NCBI RefSeq assembly: GCF_010119935.1
Contig: NZ_CP048209.1
Location: forward strand, 4,405,001-4,469,000
Length of the DNA: 64,000 nt
Reading direction: 5' to 3'
Origin: Paenibacillus lycopersici
Lineage (GTDB): Bacteria > Bacillota > Bacilli > Paenibacillales > Paenibacillaceae
The notes beneath the pieces were generated by a model. The model saw only the letters and a program-made list of their open reading frames with translations, had not been told where the DNA came from and did no database searches. Below are positions 61,774-64,000 of the stretch, piece after piece. The position numbers and the translations under genes are program-made. The first letter of the stretch is position 1. Each line of letters opens with the position of its first letter.

Positions 61774-62253
61774 CTACTCCCACCGTTCGATGCTGTACAC
61801 TTTGAAGGCATTCGTCACGGGATGCTGCGTAACGGTATAGATCCATTCGTACTCGTTCACCGTCGATCTGCCGTCGGGGTAATAAACGCCGATTTTCTCG
61901 ATAATGTAAAATTTATAGGTACCGTTGATCTTCTGAATATTCATCGTCTGATAGCGGATTAGTTTCTCTTTGATTTGCTTGGCGCTGAGCCGGCGGACCA
62001 GGCCTTCCTGTTCCTTGTACAGCGGCCCGTCCGGGTCGAGCAGTCCTTCCACAAGCGAGAAGCGGTTCTTATTGACCGCTTCGACCATGGATTCTTCGTA
62101 AGCTTTCATGACATCGGAAGCGCCCGATGAATCGCGATAGTCGATTCGTTCGCCCGTGACGGGGTCCTGGTTCGGAGGGTCGTTCTGAATCGAACAGGCG
62201 CCGGTCAGCACAACGAGACCGAGCAGCATGCCAAGCATCGCCGTCCTGTACAT
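61774..62253 (-). CDS. Lipoprotein of unknown function
   Basis: A 159-residue lipoprotein (lipobox TGAC, Cys19). The mature part contains SDVMKAYEESMVEAVNKNRFSLVEGLL and YIIEKIGVYYPDGRSTVNEYEWIYTV, an NTF2-like pattern as found in TcaA-type secreted domains. The start at ATG 62253 is preceded by GGGAGA; a longer frame to 62391 has no proper signal. Function unknown. Confidence 0.72.
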   Translation of the reverse strand: MYRTAMLGMLLGLVVLTGACSIQNDPPNQDPVTGERIDYRDSSGASDVMKAYEESMVEAVNKNRFSLVEGLLDPDGPLYKEQEGLVRRLSAKQIKEKLIRYQTMNIQKINGTYKFYIIEKIGVYYPDGRSTVNEYEWIYTVTQHPVTNAFKVYSIERWE

Positions 62254-62701
62254 CCTTTCAATCTCCCGTCCATATGAATTGCATCCTCTACTTATCGTCG
62301 CATGATCCGCTCGCGGATCCATGCGCAGCCATCGTTCGGATGGATCATCGGAAGTCCGATGAACCCGGCAGGCCGTTCTTCGGCCTCTCAAGCGCCGTAA
62401 CGCTTGGCACCGGCGGGTTCCCGCATCGCGGTCGTTCCGCCGCGACGACCGCGGCCGACAGCTTCTCTATCCCGGGAAATGCGGGCGAAGAACGGATTTC
62501 CAACCGGAATCTCCCGTTCGTCCGCAATCGAGGCGTTCGAACATCGTATAGTCAAGTAAGGCTTATGTGCCCGTATTTGCGCTCTATGTCTTGCAAGAGG
62601 ATGCATGTTCTATTCTAACATGAAACCCGCAAGGACATAAATGCCTATGGCAGGTTAATTATCCCCCGTGCGTTTCCGTACGCTCCGATAGCCGCCGGCG
62701 G
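62254..62701. other. Non-coding stretch
   Basis: About 450 bases with no convincing gene on either strand. Frames of over 100 codons exist on the plus strand but have no start signal and an unlikely composition. The region near 62560-62640 is AT-rich and may hold the lipoprotein promoter. Confidence 0.5.
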
Positions 62702-63286
62702 TTAGCGTTCCGTCCAGCAAGGGTGCAGCAGCACCATATGGACATGGTCCTCCCATTGCCCGGCAATGCGCAAATAATCCCGCGCCAGCCCTTCGCGCCG
62801 GAACCCAAGCCGCTCGCACACCTTCAACGACGGCGCGTTGCGCGGCATGATGTTGGCTTCGATCCGGTGCAGGTTCAAGCGGTCGAAGGCGAAGGCGATG
62901 AGATGCGATAACGCCTCCGTCATATAGCCTTGGCTGCGGTGCTTCTCGTCCATCCGATACCCGAGATGACAGGATTGGAACGCGCCGCGCACGATATTGC
63001 TGACCGATGCGGTGCCGATCAGCTCCCCGTCCGGGTCCCCGGCAAGCGACAGCCAGAAGCTGACGCGCTGACCCCCCTGCAGGCTCTGCAAGTCCTGACG
63101 GATGAGCTGCCGCTGCGTATCGAGCGTGTAGAACGCTTCGTTCCGGGCCGGCTCCCATTCGGCCAGCGCCTCCCGGTTGCGCGCGAAGAACGCCAACACG
63201 CGTTCGGCGTCCGTTTCGTCAACGACTTGCAGCACAAGCCGTTTCGTGTGCAATTTCAAGCCCTGCAAGTCCTGGGCAGCATGCAT
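62702..63286 (-). CDS. RimJ/RimL-type GNAT acetyltransferase
   Basis: A 194-residue acetyltransferase of the family that modifies protein N-termini or small amines. It has LHTKRLVLQVVDETDAERVLAFF at the start, CHLGYRMDEKHRSQGYMTEAL (acetyl-CoA loop) and RIEANIMPRNAPSLKVCERLGFRREG, the canonical RimJ order. ATG 63286 has GGAGG eight bases upstream. Target unknown. Confidence 0.88.
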   Translation of the reverse strand: MHAAQDLQGLKLHTKRLVLQVVDETDAERVLAFFARNREALAEWEPARNEAFYTLDTQRQLIRQDLQSLQGGQRVSFWLSLAGDPDGELIGTASVSNIVRGAFQSCHLGYRMDEKHRSQGYMTEALSHLIAFAFDRLNLHRIEANIMPRNAPSLKVCERLGFRREGLARDYLRIAGQWEDHVHMVLLHPCWTER

Positions 63287-63585
63287 GGCGTTAACCTCCG
63301 TTCAATTGCGATTCGATGGCGCGCAGCTGCGCGCGTTAAGCTCCGGGCTTCGATCGGACGGGCTCCGCCTCCGTTGATAGGCGTACATTCCGTTCCGTTT
63401 GCCTCGCGGATAACCATCTCATTCTTCGGCCATCCATCCCGCGCGATTTGCCCAATTGTTGGCGAGGCGGGCATCTGTCCAATCCGCGAACGGCGTATTT
63501 CATACAATACTGTATACCGAGTGCCGAGAACAACATGACAATCTTGAAGCCGGTGCCGGAAAAACCTTTTAAGGGAGGCAATTGC

Positions 63586-63678
63586 ATGTCCGGTGTACAC
63601 GGAGGATTTACTTCTGCTGGCGTGATTCTGGTTCTGTTCATTCTGCTGGTCATCGTAACCCGCGGGGTTTTCTTCTAA
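63586..63678 (+). CDS. YjcZ-like sporulation-type mini-protein, 30 residues
   Basis: A tiny membrane protein, MSGVHGGFTSAGVILVLFIL followed by LVIVTRGVFF. The small glycine-rich head and single hydrophobic helix are the hallmark of YjcZ-type proteins, which are made in sporulating Bacillales. AAGGGAGG lies seven bases before the ATG and a strong terminator follows within 25 bases. The rest of the wider open frame upstream is not coding. Confidence 0.8.
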   Translation: MSGVHGGFTSAGVILVLFILLVIVTRGVFF

Positions 63679-63702
63679 GGAATACTAACTGGCGATAATG
63701 AG

Positions 63703-63736
63703 AAAACCGTCGAAGGCTCCCCTTCGACGGTTTTTT
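63703..63736. terminator. Strong bidirectional terminator
   Basis: AAACCGTCGAAGG and CCTTCGACGGTTT form a perfect stem with loop CTCC. Six T follow on the plus strand and AAAA precedes on the left, so it works for the mini-protein gene and for the HAD gene from the right. Confidence 0.92.
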
Positions 63737-63746
63737 CATTTGCGCG

Positions 63747-64000
63747 TTACCACGCATGCTCGCGCAGCGCGTGCGCAACCCCGTCCTCTTCGTTGGAACG
63801 GGTCACTGCGTTCGCCGCGTCCTTCACGGCGTCCGGAGAATTCGCGACCGCAACGCCGAGTCCGGCGAACGTCAGCATGCCGACGTCGTTGAAGTAATTG
63901 CCGATCGCCATGACGCGGCTATGGTCGACGCCTCGAAGCTGCGCGAGCTGACGCAGCGCCGTGCCCTTGCTCGCTTCCTTGTGCTGCACGTCGATAAAAT
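63747..64000 (-). CDS. Cof-type HAD hydrolase, C-terminal part (cut by window edge)
   Basis: The last 84 codons of a HAD phosphatase of the Cof/subfamily IIB type. The visible motifs are the Lys of EASKGTALRQLAQLRG and motif IV VMAIGNYFNDVGMLTFAGLGVAVANS, then VTRSNEEDGVAHALREHAW. These are the standard C-terminal motifs for enzymes that dephosphorylate sugar phosphates or flavin precursors. The frame runs off the right edge without a start; upstream codons read FIDVQHKEASKG. Confidence 0.88.
   Translation of the reverse strand, partial: FIDVQHKEASKGTALRQLAQLRGVDHSRVMAIGNYFNDVGMLTFAGLGVAVANSPDAVKDAANAVTRSNEEDGVAHALREHAW

Overview
The window is a 64 kb piece of a GC-rich, spore-forming Firmicute chromosome, most likely a member of the Paenibacillaceae (Paenibacillus or Cohnella type). 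This rests on Bacillus-like gene sets (yqhH-yqhG, yqzE, yhaO-yhaN, xpt, queD-queE-queC), strong AGGAGG-type ribosome binding sites, SLH domains, a collagen-like spore-surface-type protein, a YjcZ-like 30-residue protein and a four-repeat Pho box. There are no rRNA genes and no CRISPR array. There are three tRNA-Leu(CAG) genes.

Layout. 1-12.4 kb: purA (cut by the left edge), a LysR regulator, DUF1284 and GNAT proteins, a Pho-box-controlled alkaline phosphatase, an alpha/beta hydrolase, the yqhHG pair, cell-wall enzymes and a tRNA-Leu. 12.4-27.2 kb: one minus-strand biosynthetic cluster. In transcription order it holds a lipoprotein substrate-binding protein, an HlyD-type adaptor, a C39-peptidase ABC exporter, a second NHLM-type ABC protein, three NHLP-type RiPP precursors, a tandem-GNAT protein, a ketosynthase fused to an inactive ketosynthase-like half, an acyl carrier protein, two SDR proteins and a phosphopantetheinyl transferase. 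27.3-28.8 kb: a decayed IS4-like element with recognisable inverted repeats, next to a 52-bp tandem array of hairpin units. 28.9-34.3 kb: a giant ATPase-GAF-LuxR regulator and a Bcr/CflA-type MFS exporter with palindromic operator-like sites. 34.4-39 kb: an alcohol dehydrogenase, two identical tRNA-Leu genes, and between them a broken sedolisin-SLH gene. 39-49.7 kb: small conserved genes, xpt, a lipoprotein, an ArsB-like carrier, YkvI, YhaN/YhaO and a glycosyltransferase. 49.7-64 kb: a class-C-like group II intron remnant sitting just behind a terminator, a collagen/beta-propeller protein, a GGDEF protein, the queuosine operon, PhzF, a formaldehyde dehydrogenase, a VanZ-HAD-HisA operon, lipoproteins, acetyltransferases and a HAD hydrolase cut by the right edge.

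The most exciting part is the 12.4-27.2 kb cluster. It has RiPP precursors and their export machinery but none of the usual RiPP-modifying enzymes (no LanM, LanB, YcaO or radical SAM protein). It has a dedicated set of type II fatty-acid/polyketide proteins and a GNAT protein instead. All three predicted core peptides lack cysteine and carry exactly one lysine, always at core position 2. The simplest reading is a lipidated RiPP: the KS/ACP/SDR set builds an acyl chain on the ACP, the GNAT transfers it to the peptide (N-terminus or Lys2), and the C39 exporter cuts after Gly-Gly and exports the product. This is an inference from gene content and needs chemistry.
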